Assembly: GCF_024266585.1 (NCBI RefSeq)
Contig: NZ_CP100647.1
Span: 3,391,001-3,455,000, forward strand
Reading direction: 5' to 3'
Source of the DNA: Xanthomonas sacchari
GTDB taxonomy: Bacteria > Pseudomonadota > Gammaproteobacteria > Xanthomonadales > Xanthomonadaceae
DNA length: 64,000 nucleotides
A program made the translations under genes and the position numbers. The notes below the pieces were generated by a model. It was not told where the DNA came from. It saw nothing but the letters and a program-made list of their open reading frames with translations, and did no database searches. Every line of letters begins with the position of its first letter. Position 1 is the first letter of the stretch. This document shows, in pieces, positions 1 to 7,708 of the stretch.

Positions 1-700
1 CGCCGGCCTGCTGCGTTTCGCCTCCACCCATGGCAGCGACGGCACGCAAAACGTGTCGCTGGCCGACTACGTGGCGCGGATGCAGGACGGCCAGGACAAG
101 CTGTACTACCTGACCGGCGAGAGCTACGCGCAGATCAAGGACAGCCCGCACCTGGAGGTGTTCCGCAAGAAGGGCATCGAAGTGCTGCTGCTCACCGACC
201 GCATCGACGAGTGGCTGATGAGCTACCTCACCGAGTTCGACGGCAAGTCCTTCGTCGACGTGGCGCGCGGCGACCTGGACCTGGGCAAGCTCGACAGCGA
301 AGAAGAGAAGCAAGCCAAGGAAGAAGCCGCCAAGGCCAAGCAGGGCCTGGTCGAGCGCATCCAGAACGTGCTCAAGGACGACGTGGCCGAAGTGCGCGTC
401 TCGCACCGCCTGACCGACTCGCCGGCGATCCTCGCCATCGGCCAAGGCGACCTGGGCCTGCAGATGCGGCAGATCCTGGAAGCCAGCGGCCAGAAGCTGC
501 CGGAGAGCAAGCCGGTGTTCGAGTTCAACCCGGCGCACCCGCTGATCGAGAAGCTGGACTCGGAAGCCGATGGGGAGCGCTTCGGTGATCTGGCTCGGGT
601 GCTGTTCGATCAGGCTGCGTTGGCGGCTGGGGATAGCCTCAAGGACCCGGCAGCGTATGTGCGGCGGCTCAATAAGCTGTTGTTGGAGTTGTCGGTATAG
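1..700 (+). CDS. htpG: HtpG (Hsp90) molecular chaperone, C-terminal part
   Basis: This is the 3' part of the bacterial Hsp90 chaperone HtpG, an ATP-dependent cytosolic dimeric chaperone. The open frame runs in from the left edge (first full codon at base 2), so the N-terminal ATPase domain lies outside the window. The visible part begins with [12 protein letters not shown], continues through [10 protein letters not shown] and [11 protein letters not shown], and has the [16 protein letters not shown] stretch typical of the HtpG middle domain. A charged linker rich in E and K follows, then the C-terminal dimerisation segment with SHRLTDSPA and [10 protein letters not shown]. The stop is at 698-700 and an intrinsic terminator follows within 30 bases. 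Identification is by family sequence pattern and is very secure. Confidence 0.97.
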   Translation, partial: AGLLRFASTHGSDGTQNVSLADYVARMQDGQDKLYYLTGESYAQIKDSPHLEVFRKKGIEVLLLTDRIDEWLMSYLTEFDGKSFVDVARGDLDLGKLDSEEEKQAKEEAAKAKQGLVERIQNVLKDDVAEVRVSHRLTDSPAILAIGQGDLGLQMRQILEASGQKLPESKPVFEFNPAHPLIEKLDSEADGERFGDLARVLFDQAALAAGDSLKDPAAYVRRLNKLLLELSV

Positions 701-728
701 GCCTGAGACGTGTGATCACGAAAGAACG

Positions 729-756
729 AAGCCGGCATCTGCCGGCTTTGTTTTTT
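729..756 (+). terminator. Rho-independent terminator of htpG
   Basis: A perfect stem AAGCCGGCA / TGCCGGCTT with a 2-nt loop is followed by TGTTTTTT. It starts 28 bases after the htpG stop codon, in the right orientation to end htpG transcription. Confidence 0.9.
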
Positions 757-1151
757 ACACAGCCCACTCCGATTGCCCGAAGCCGAACAAACTTTGCGAG
801 ATTCTGGTGCCGTATTGAGATTATTGGCTCAAGGCAGAATACGGCGTAGGCACCAATTCGAGCCGGTCGGCGTGGTCACGGACGCGCCCCTTGGCACCAC
901 CAGAAAACACGCGCCCGATGGGACAAGGCGACTCTGGCGTGCGGCGCGACACGTATGCGTCGCCACACTATCTAATGCCTGTCTTACCCGACATCGCCTG
1001 CCACTTCCTCACGCTGACCAGCTTGCTACTTATCGCAAAAAATATGATAGATAGCAGCCACTAATGGAATTTAAGCCAACGACACATTAAATAAACCACC
1101 TTGACTTCAAAAGCCCATCAAAGCATGCACAGAAAACATTCCACCTTAAAT
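757..1151. other. Gene-free stretch, increasingly AT-rich
   Basis: No convincing gene is seen here. The short open frames have arginine-rich, low-complexity translations and no ribosome site. From about 1020 the base composition becomes clearly more AT-rich than the rest of the window, continuing into the small gene on the minus strand. This suggests a border of foreign or eroded DNA. Confidence 0.5.
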
Positions 1152-1442
1152 TCACTTAAGCTGCATATCAACTCTATTTATTGACTTCAACAAGATGCCG
1201 CAAATCAGCAGGAGACAAACACCACCAACAGCCATAGCATTCATCAAAAAAAGATCAAACCAACTCAAAAACACCAAATGGCCGTGTTGATTATATTCGT
1301 AGATCTTGCCAACCGAATAATCCGCAACCCGAGGACTCTTCGAAATGAGCACGCGAGTAATGTAAGGCTCGCCAAGAAAAATCATGGCCGCCCCAGTAAG
1401 AAAACTCGGCATTACGAAAAGCCTGGCAACTTTAGTCTTCAT
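1152..1442 (-). CDS. Small hypothetical membrane protein (96 aa)
   Basis: I do not recognise this gene. The 96-residue product has a short basic N-terminus (MKTKVARLF), a first hydrophobic segment at about residues 10-30 and a second at about residues 62-86 (NAMAVGGVCLLLICGILL). The two are separated by about 30 polar residues, so it looks like a two-pass inner-membrane protein with a short periplasmic loop. The translation has balanced, non-repetitive composition, unlike the alanine/arginine-rich shadow frames of the GC-rich regions, which argues for a real gene. The DNA is distinctly AT-richer than its neighbours and codon use differs accordingly, consistent with recent acquisition. No partner gene is adjacent. 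Whether it is expressed is unknown. Confidence 0.5.
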   Translation of the reverse strand: MKTKVARLFVMPSFLTGAAMIFLGEPYITRVLISKSPRVADYSVGKIYEYNQHGHLVFLSWFDLFLMNAMAVGGVCLLLICGILLKSINRVDMQLK

Positions 1443-1809
1443 TGATCACCGAACCATAAATTGCGCGCCAGCATGCATTGAAGCTTCCGCGCTACCCGGT
1501 CAAACGAAAATCCTCTGCAAGACCTATGATGACCTTGTCGAATTATCGAATCAGCTCAGGGATGGCTGTCAAGGAAATTCTAGGCGCCCGATGAACAGCC
1601 TCTCGCTTACTCGAAACCTTGGACGTCGTTAGTCTATCAACTGCACAATCCTTAGCGATCAGTCATTACGTTGACTCCGACGTGGTGCAGAGCATGCAAG
1701 ATATCTGCGCGGCATGCGGGTAAAGCCTCCAGGTGACCTGACGCTCCCAGTCTTCTCCCGAAGCGCCTTGCAGGCGAGAATCCGCCTTATTTCCTGGCCG
1801 CCTTCTTCG
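1443..1809. other. Gene-free stretch upstream of dpkA-like gene
   Basis: The first half is AT-rich and continues the atypical patch. No supported gene, clear promoter or repeat was seen. The longer frame that runs into the following gene from 1714 lacks family similarity before 1810, so this stretch is probably 5' noncoding. Confidence 0.45.
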
Positions 1810-2832
1810 ATGAACAGCAACCCCACCATCACGCTGTCCCTGGACCAGGCCACCACCCTGGTCGACCGCATCCTGTCCCACGCCGGCTTCAGCCCAGCGC
1901 ATGTGCACGCCCTCACCCACACAATCGTGGCCGGCGAGCGCGACGGCTGTGCCTCGCACGGGCTGTACCGGACGCTCGGCTGCGTGGCGACGCTGCGCAA
2001 CGGCAAGGTGATGGGCGATGCGGAGCCTGTCGTGCACGACCATGCGCCCGGCATCGTCCGGGTCGATGCGCGCGGCGGGTTCTCGCTGCTGGCGTTCGAA
2101 CGCGGGTTGCCGCTGTTGATCGAGAAGACGCGCGGCAATGGCCTGGCGGCGCTGGCGATCAATCATTGCGTGCATTTCTCCGCGCTATGGCCAGAGATGG
2201 AACGGCTCACCGAGGCCGGCTTAGTCGCGCTGATCTGCAACCCCAGCCATGCCTGGGTCACGCCGGCCGGCGGTCGTACGCCGCTGCTGGGCACCAATCC
2301 GCTGGCGTTCGGCTGGCCGCGCGTGGATGCGCCGCCGTTCGTGTTCGATTTCGCCACCAGCGCGGTGGCGCGCGGCGAGATCGAGCTGCGCCGCCGCGCC
2401 GGCCAGGCGATTCCCGAAGGCTGGGGCGTGGACGCGGCGGGCGCGCCGACCACCGATCCGGCCGCGGTCGCCGACGGCGGCGCGATGCTGACCTTCGGTG
2501 GACACAAGGGCTCGGCGCTGTCGGCGATGATCGAGCTGATCGCCGGCCCCTTGATCGGCGATCTCACCAGCGCCGAATCGTTGGCGCACGACGCCGGCGC
2601 CGGCGCGGCGCCCTACCACGGCGAGCTGATCCTGGCACTGGATCCGGCACGCTTCCTCGGCGCCGACCGGGCCACGCACCTGGCCCGAGCGGAAGCCTTT
2701 TTTGCGGCCTACGAGGCCACCGGGGCGCGCTTGCCGTCGCAACGCCGCTACCAGGCGCGGGCACGCAGCCGCAGCGAAGGCGTGCGGATTCCGCAGGCCC
2801 TGCACCAGGATCTGCTGGCGCTGCTCGATTGA
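1810..2832 (+). CDS. dpkA: Delta1-piperideine-2-carboxylate / delta1-pyrroline-2-carboxylate reductase (Ldh2 family)
   Basis: This is a cytosolic NAD(P)H-dependent cyclic-imine reductase of the malate/L-lactate dehydrogenase-2 fold. It converts delta1-piperideine-2-carboxylate or delta1-pyrroline-2-carboxylate to L-pipecolate or L-proline. The 340-residue product matches the DpkA type throughout. It has RDGCASHGLYR near residue 40, HFSALWPEMERLTEAGLVAL near 120, then GTNPLAFGWPR, FDFATSAVARGEI and GGHKGSALSAMIEL near 220. The ATG at 1810 is chosen because family similarity begins just after it; an in-frame start at 1714 would add 32 unrelated residues. The enzyme could serve D-lysine, D-proline or trans-3-hydroxyproline catabolism. 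A hydroxyproline operon lies 27 kb away, but no trans-3-hydroxyproline dehydratase is visible in the window, so the physiological substrate is open. Confidence 0.8.
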   Translation: MNSNPTITLSLDQATTLVDRILSHAGFSPAHVHALTHTIVAGERDGCASHGLYRTLGCVATLRNGKVMGDAEPVVHDHAPGIVRVDARGGFSLLAFERGLPLLIEKTRGNGLAALAINHCVHFSALWPEMERLTEAGLVALICNPSHAWVTPAGGRTPLLGTNPLAFGWPRVDAPPFVFDFATSAVARGEIELRRRAGQAIPEGWGVDAAGAPTTDPAAVADGGAMLTFGGHKGSALSAMIELIAGPLIGDLTSAESLAHDAGAGAAPYHGELILALDPARFLGADRATHLARAEAFFAAYEATGARLPSQRRYQARARSRSEGVRIPQALHQDLLALLD

Positions 2833-2887
2833 GGGGGATCTCCAACAACGCGCTTTGCCACGGCTCGGCGGGATACGTGGTTGTCGT

Positions 2888-3962
2888 GTAGGAGTCAACT
2901 GTCATGCCCCAGCGATAACCGGAGGGGCGTACGGTGCCTGATCGCGCGCGATGGCATTGAGCCAGCGCAGGAACTTGTGCATGCAGGCGACGATGGCGAC
3001 CTTGGCCGGCTTGCCGGCCGCGCGCAAGCGCGCGTAGGTGTTGGCCAAGGGGGATTTGGCGCGGATGCTGGCCCAGGTGGCCATGTACAGCACGCCTCGC
3101 ACGTCGGCACGGCCGCCTTTGATGCGACGTTGGCCTTTCCAGCAGCCGCTGTCGTGATTGAACGGGGCCAGCCCGACCAGGGCGGCGAGCTTGCGTGGCG
3201 GCAGCGTGCCCAGCTCTGGCAACCGCGCGGCCAGGACCGCGCGCAGGATCGTGCCGAGCCCAGGCACCTTGGGCAAGCTCGAGCAGGTCTTGCCCTGCTG
3301 CTCGATCTCCTGCGTCAATGTCTGGATCTGCTGGTTCAGCAGGGCGACCACCTCTCGGCAGCGGCGTTGCACCTTGGCGCTGGTGATGTGCTCCAGGCGC
3401 CGCCGATGGGCATCGCGCTGGCCCACCAGGGTGGCGCGTAGGTCCAGCAGTTCGCGCAGGGACTGAAGATGCTCGGGCACCACGGTCGTGGGCGTGGCCG
3501 GGATGTGCTGGGCGGCGATGGCCAGCAGGCGCGCGTCCAGGGCGTCGGTCTTGGCCTGCAGGCCCAAGGCTTGGGCTAGCTTGCGCGGACGATCGGCGGC
3601 CATCCGCACTGCCGGCAGGTCCGCCTCTCGGAGTACCTGCAGCACGGCATGTTCGTAGCCGCCACTGGCTTCCAGCACGATCCGCTCGCAGCCCAGCGCC
3701 GCCAGGCGTTGGGCCAGCGCACGCTGCCCCTGTGGCGTATTGGGTTGGGTCCAGGCCTGCTCGTCCGGCAGGACATGAATGACCAGTTCGGCCTTGGATA
3801 CATCGATCCCGACATAGCGCCGCATAGACGTTCTCCGCAGTAGACTCAGGAACGAGAGCACTCCTGCCGATGCCCATGCTTGTGGAGTTCGAGCTCGCGA
3901 CTCGGGCAACTGTTCGGGCTGATGAGGCAGGAGATACGGGGTGCGGCGGCGCTGACTCCTAC
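2888..3962 (-). mobile_element. IS110-family insertion sequence
   Basis: This segment holds a complete IS110-type transposase gene flanked by a perfect 10-bp inverted repeat: GTAGGAGTCA at 2888-2897 and its complement TGACTCCTAC at 3953-3962. Only 14 bases separate the left repeat from the transposase stop, while about 130 bases lie between the transposase start and the right repeat. IS110 elements usually lack true terminal repeats, and sub-terminal repeats are known in the IS1111 subgroup, so the exact ends may lie slightly outside. In this family the long noncoding end upstream of the transposase can encode a bridge RNA; its presence here is inference. Confidence 0.75.
2902..3825 (-). CDS. 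IS110-family transposase (DEDD recombinase)
   Basis: A 307-residue transposase beginning MRRYVGIDVSKAELVIHV, the RuvC-like DEDD N-terminal domain with its first Asp. It continues with the LEASGGYE segment and RPRKLAQALGLQAKTDALDA (further acidic residues), then a coiled central part. The C-terminal transposase_20 domain has LPKVPGLGTILRAVLAARLPE and LAALVGLAPFNHDSG, the region that holds the family's catalytic serine. The ATG at 3825 is preferred over an upstream in-frame start because family similarity begins exactly there. The frame is intact, so the element may be active. Target-site details cannot be judged from one copy. Confidence 0.93.
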   Translation of the reverse strand: MRRYVGIDVSKAELVIHVLPDEQAWTQPNTPQGQRALAQRLAALGCERIVLEASGGYEHAVLQVLREADLPAVRMAADRPRKLAQALGLQAKTDALDARLLAIAAQHIPATPTTVVPEHLQSLRELLDLRATLVGQRDAHRRRLEHITSAKVQRRCREVVALLNQQIQTLTQEIEQQGKTCSSLPKVPGLGTILRAVLAARLPELGTLPPRKLAALVGLAPFNHDSGCWKGQRRIKGGRADVRGVLYMATWASIRAKSPLANTYARLRAAGKPAKVAIVACMHKFLRWLNAIARDQAPYAPPVIAGA

Positions 3963-4040
3963 TCGTGCTTGCTGGCACTGCGGCTAAACGGCCTGCCGCA
4001 CTCCGCTCTCACCTATAACGATAGACCCTCATTTGACACA

Positions 4041-4100
4041 AGCGGCTTCAGCCGCAACTAGGCATGCCGGTAACGCCCGTCGCGGCTGAAGCCGCTCCTA
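4041..4100. repeat. REP-like palindrome (AGCGGCTTCAGCCGC family)
   Basis: A perfect 15-bp inverted repeat, AGCGGCTTCAGCCGC at 4041-4055 and its complement at 4082-4096, is separated by about 26 bases and followed by TCCTAC. The same GTAGGAGCGGCTTCAGCCGC core recurs at about 27.19, 45.01, 62.42 and 62.56 kb, so it belongs to a dispersed extragenic family. It lies just outside the insertion sequence. Confidence 0.85.
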
Positions 4101-4268
4101 CACGCGTGGGCTTCCGTCATTAGACGCTTTCTTGAAGCTGCGCGACGCGATCGAGTAATGCGCCATGCCGGATGTTAGACCGCGCAGGCATGGCGCCCGC
4201 GCGATCCGCACGCCGTGCCGGCCATCACCGCCGGCGCGCAATCGCGCCACTCGGGCGTCCCGCGGCGG

Positions 4269-4283
4269 CCCCCCCCCCCCCCC
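4269..4283. repeat. Homopolymer tract of 15 C residues
   Basis: An uninterrupted run of 15 C lies 45 bases beyond the stop codon of TonB receptor 1. Such runs are prone to slippage in replication and in sequencing. It is outside any supported gene, so no phase-variable product is evident. Confidence 0.9.
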
Positions 4284-4327
4284 GCCACGGCACCGGCACT
4301 CCGCTCACCGCGCCAACAGGCTCCGCC

Positions 4328-7204
4328 TCAGAACTTCACCGTCGCCCGCGCCCAGTAGTAGCGGCCGAGCAGATCGTAGGTGGCCACGTCGGTGTTGGCG
4401 TTGGTGACGTTGTTGGCGTAGTACAGCGGCGGCTGCCGGTCGGCCAGGTTGTCCACACCCACTTCGAAGCGCGTGTTCCACGGCTTGACCTGATAGCCCA
4501 CCTGCACGCTGTGGTAGACGTAGGCGCCGATGTCGCGGACCACGGCGGGCTGGTCGGCGTCGGCCGACAGGCTCTGCCGCGTATCGGCGCTGCCGATCTC
4601 GGTACGGCCGATGTAACGGACGCGCCACGACGCGCTCCAGTCGCCCAGGTTCCAGTTCAGCGTGCCCAGCGCGCGCCAGCGCGGGAAGTTGCCGTAGGCG
4701 TAGGTGTACTTGCCGGCATTGTGGATGGTGACAGTGCTGGGGTCGGTGGTGTCGGGGTTGATGTCGTAGCGGATCACATAGGTGCCGTTGAGGCCGGCGC
4801 TGAAGCTGCCCCAGGCGGTGTCCGGCAGCCGGTAGTTGAGGCTGAAGTCGGCGCCGCTGGCCCACAGCTTGCCCAGGTTCACGGTGGGCTCGGCGATGTA
4901 GTTGATGGTGCCATTGTCGTTGCGGTGGATCAGCGCGCAGAACGCGCTGGCGTCGTTGGCGTAGCACTGGTTGAGCACGGTCTGCGCCGAGACCTGGGTG
5001 ATGGTGTCCTTGAGGTTGATCCTCCACAGGTCCGCGCTCATCGACAGGCCCTCGACCCAACCCGGGTCGTAGACCACGCCGAAGTCGTAGGACATGCCGG
5101 TCTCCGGCTTGAGCTGGTAGCCGGCCACCGCCGCACCGGAGGCCTTGGCGCCGACCTGGTTGTCGGCCTGCTGGTAGCTGCCGTCGGTGGGCACGTTGGT
5201 GCAGGCCGCGGCATGACCGCCGGTATAGCCGTTGCACGGGTCGGTGACCGACGGCGAGTCGCCGGCCACGCCGGCATACAGCTCGCTGATGTTGGGCGCG
5301 CGGAACACCTGCGAGGCGGTGCCGCGCAGCAGCAGGTTCTCGATCGGGCGGTACTCCAGCGAAACCTTGCTGTTGGTCTTGCTGCCGACGGTGTCGTAGT
5401 CGGAGAAGCGGCTGCCGACGGTCAGGTTGAGCGAATGCACGCCGGGCAGGCCGGCCAGCAGCGGGAACAGCGCTTCGGCATAGGCTTCCTTGACGCTGAA
5501 GCTGCCGCCGAGCACGGAGGCGCAGAACTCGAGCACCCCGCACATGCCGTTCTCGTCGCCGGTCCACAGCGGATCGGCGGCGGTGCTGGTGCTTTCCTTG
5601 CGATAGGAGACACCCACGGCCAGGCTCGCGGTGCCGGCGGGCAGTGCGAACAGTTCGCCGTTGGCGTTGGCCTCGAACTGCTTGACCGTATAGACGTTGG
5701 TGACGATCGGGTTGACCACCAGCGCTTCCAGCGCGGCCTTGTTGCTGGCGGCGTTGAGGTTGAACACGTCGATCGGGGTGCAGCCGGCGATCACCGCGCC
5801 GGCGCTGCCGCACTTGACCGTGCCGTCGGCGGCCAGGAAAGACGGCCCCACAGCGGCATTGAAACCGGCGTAGTCGAGGAAACCGTAGTTGATCGACTTC
5901 TGCTTGACCTTGCCGTAGTTGAGGCTGGCATCCCATTGCCAGGAACTGTCGCCGAAGCTGCCGCGCAGGCCCGGATTGATCTGGAAATTGTAGGTGTTGT
6001 ACTCGTAGCGGCGGTTGCCCAGCACCGTGGCGCGCGTATTGAAGTTGTTGTACGAGGTGCCGGTGCTGCGATCGGTACCGAAGTTGACCCCGAACGGGTT
6101 GTAGTAGCTGGCCGAGGAGACCAGGAAGTTGTCGCCGTTGGCGAAGATCGGGATCGGCGCAATGATCGAGGACGAGGTGGTCTTGCTGAAGTAGCTGTTG
6201 ACGTAGCCTTCCAGGTGATCGTTGAAACGATAGCTGCCGAGCACGAAGGCGTTGGTGCGCTCCTGCGGGGTCTGCAGCAGGTTGTACGGCTGGTAGTTGT
6301 AGGAATCGGTCGAGGCGACGTAGCAGTGGTACTGGCTGGCGTTGGTCGGGCTGCTGCTGCCGCCGTTGAAGGTGACCCGCGAACAGCCGTTGCTCGCCGC
6401 CAGCGCCTTGGCCGCGGCCGAGCCGTCGTTGAAGCTGATGCTGCCGGTCGGCGTGGCCGAAGAGCCCTGCTTCACCCCGACGCCGTCGATCAGCGACAGC
6501 GCATCCTTGGAGTAGGCCCGCGCGCCGGCCGAGACCGGATCGATGTCGTGGTAGGACAGGCCGGCGACGATGCTGCCGCGCTCGCCGGTCTTGCCGGCGG
6601 TCAGCGAGAAATTGCGGCGGTTGCCGTCGCTGCGCGAGCTGGTGCCGAAATCGGCGCTGGCCTCGATGCCGTCGAAGCCCTTGCGCAGGATGAAATTGAC
6701 CACGCCGCCGATGGCGTCCGAACCGTACACCGCCGAGGCGCCGTCGCTGAGCACCTCCACCCGCTCGATCATGGTCGCCGGGATCGCGTTGACATCGTTG
6801 CTGGCCAGGCGCGTGCCGTTGACCAGGACCAGGGTGCGCTTCTCGCCGAGGCCGCGCAGCGAGATCACCGAGGCGCCGGTGCCGCCGCCGTTGTTGGTGT
6901 TGGGGTTGGTGGCGTTGCCGGCGATCGATGGCAACTCCTGCACCAGATCGCCGAGCGTGGCCTTGCCGGTGGCCTCGATCTGCGCGCGGCTGATGGTCAC
7001 GACCGGGTTGGCGGTCTCGGTGTCGACGCGGCGCAGGCGCGAACCGGTGACCACGACGCTGTCCAGGGTCTGGGTGGCGCTGTCGGCACTGGCCTCCTGC
7101 GCCTGTGCCGCTCCCGCGCTGCCCAGCGCCAAGGCGGTGGCGACCGCCAGCGCCAGCGGCGTCGCGGCATGGCGGAAACGAGGGCGTGACGGCGAAGACG
7201 ACAT
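4328..7204 (-). CDS. TonB-dependent receptor 1 (CUT-type outer-membrane transporter)
   Basis: A 958-residue outer-membrane receptor that should import an energy-rich ligand, probably arabino-oligosaccharide, using TonB. A signal peptide ends at AGAAQAQEA near residue 35. The plug domain follows with LDSVVVTGSRLRR, LGDLVQELPSIAGNA, RTLVLVNGTRLAS, DVNAIPATMIERVEVLSDGA and AVYGSDAIGGVVNFI, the signature of the large NMPF/CirA-like receptor class of Xanthomonas. The rest is a 22-strand barrel ending in RYYWARATVKF with a terminal Phe, as needed for BAM recognition. The ATG at 7204 is preceded by CAGGAGT. The gene is monocistronic and has the composite promoter described at 7511-7575. Its relative at 18557-21385 shares the layout and several loops (DPCNGYTGG), suggesting an old duplication with related ligands. 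Confidence 0.92.
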   Translation of the reverse strand: MSSSPSRPRFRHAATPLALAVATALALGSAGAAQAQEASADSATQTLDSVVVTGSRLRRVDTETANPVVTISRAQIEATGKATLGDLVQELPSIAGNATNPNTNNGGGTGASVISLRGLGEKRTLVLVNGTRLASNDVNAIPATMIERVEVLSDGASAVYGSDAIGGVVNFILRKGFDGIEASADFGTSSRSDGNRRNFSLTAGKTGERGSIVAGLSYHDIDPVSAGARAYSKDALSLIDGVGVKQGSSATPTGSISFNDGSAAAKALAASNGCSRVTFNGGSSSPTNASQYHCYVASTDSYNYQPYNLLQTPQERTNAFVLGSYRFNDHLEGYVNSYFSKTTSSSIIAPIPIFANGDNFLVSSASYYNPFGVNFGTDRSTGTSYNNFNTRATVLGNRRYEYNTYNFQINPGLRGSFGDSSWQWDASLNYGKVKQKSINYGFLDYAGFNAAVGPSFLAADGTVKCGSAGAVIAGCTPIDVFNLNAASNKAALEALVVNPIVTNVYTVKQFEANANGELFALPAGTASLAVGVSYRKESTSTAADPLWTGDENGMCGVLEFCASVLGGSFSVKEAYAEALFPLLAGLPGVHSLNLTVGSRFSDYDTVGSKTNSKVSLEYRPIENLLLRGTASQVFRAPNISELYAGVAGDSPSVTDPCNGYTGGHAAACTNVPTDGSYQQADNQVGAKASGAAVAGYQLKPETGMSYDFGVVYDPGWVEGLSMSADLWRINLKDTITQVSAQTVLNQCYANDASAFCALIHRNDNGTINYIAEPTVNLGKLWASGADFSLNYRLPDTAWGSFSAGLNGTYVIRYDINPDTTDPSTVTIHNAGKYTYAYGNFPRWRALGTLNWNLGDWSASWRVRYIGRTEIGSADTRQSLSADADQPAVVRDIGAYVYHSVQVGYQVKPWNTRFEVGVDNLADRQPPLYYANNVTNANTDVATYDLLGRYYWARATVKF

Positions 7205-7510
7205 GAGCGGACTCCTGGAGGGTGGGAAGACGGGACAGTGGACAAACGCAGGCCGAACGACGCCGTGCCGGCGCCATGCCGACGGACGGACCTGCTGACG
7301 GTGGCGCCTGCGCGGCGCCTGCGGTGGCGTGCCTGCGCCGGACCATGACGGTCTGGCGCACCGCGGGGAAGCCGATGTCCTGCGCGCACGGCTGGTGCGC
7401 GGCTCCCCCGCTACTGCGATGACGTCCGATGACGACGGCGGCGCTCCGGTGGCGCGCGCCGGCGCCACGGCCGGTACGACGATGCGATCAGATTTTCATC
7501 ACACGGTCAC

Positions 7511-7575
7511 ACTGTGACGTGGATACGCGGCCGCGTCTTGTCGCGATTCGCGGTTTCGCGTGCGGAATCATGCAT
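7511..7575 (-). promoter_or_regulatory. Composite promoter module, copy 1 (upstream of TonB receptor 1)
   Basis: Read on the minus strand, this has a half-site ending CCGCAC (palindrome position 7560-7575, the other half degenerate) and 18 nt. ACAAGACGC at 7541-7533 follows, then, 18 nt after CAAGAC, CACAGT at 7516-7511 followed by GTGACC. Three other units in the window share the same elements with almost the same spacing. CAAGAC and CACAGT sit at -35/-10 spacing, so I infer a promoter with an upstream operator. The module lies about 300 bases from the start codon; the 7205-7708 gap holds no other supported feature. Confidence 0.6.
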
Positions 7576-7708
7576 GGTCGTGCGCGGCTCGGCGCCGGCA
7601 CGCGGCAACCATGCCGCGGCATGGCGCTGTGTCGCGCAGACACGACCACGACAGGCACACGCTGCCATCGGCCGCGCGCGGCGATGCCGACGGTGCACGC
7701 AAGCCGCG

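Noticed and set aside
773-1054. 93-residue plus-strand frame after htpG
   Set aside because: No ribosome site, basic low-information composition, and it begins just after the htpG terminator.
4172-7189. 1005-residue open frame on the plus strand across TonB receptor 1
   Set aside because: Antisense shadow in GC-rich DNA; its Val/Gly/Ala/Arg-rich translation has no domain, while the minus strand encodes a full receptor.
7511-7520. CRP/Clp-type site in the CACAGTGTGAC stretch upstream of TonB receptor 1
   Set aside because: Half-sites are in the wrong order and spacing for TGTGA-N6-TCACA, and the segment coincides with the -10-like part of the shared module.
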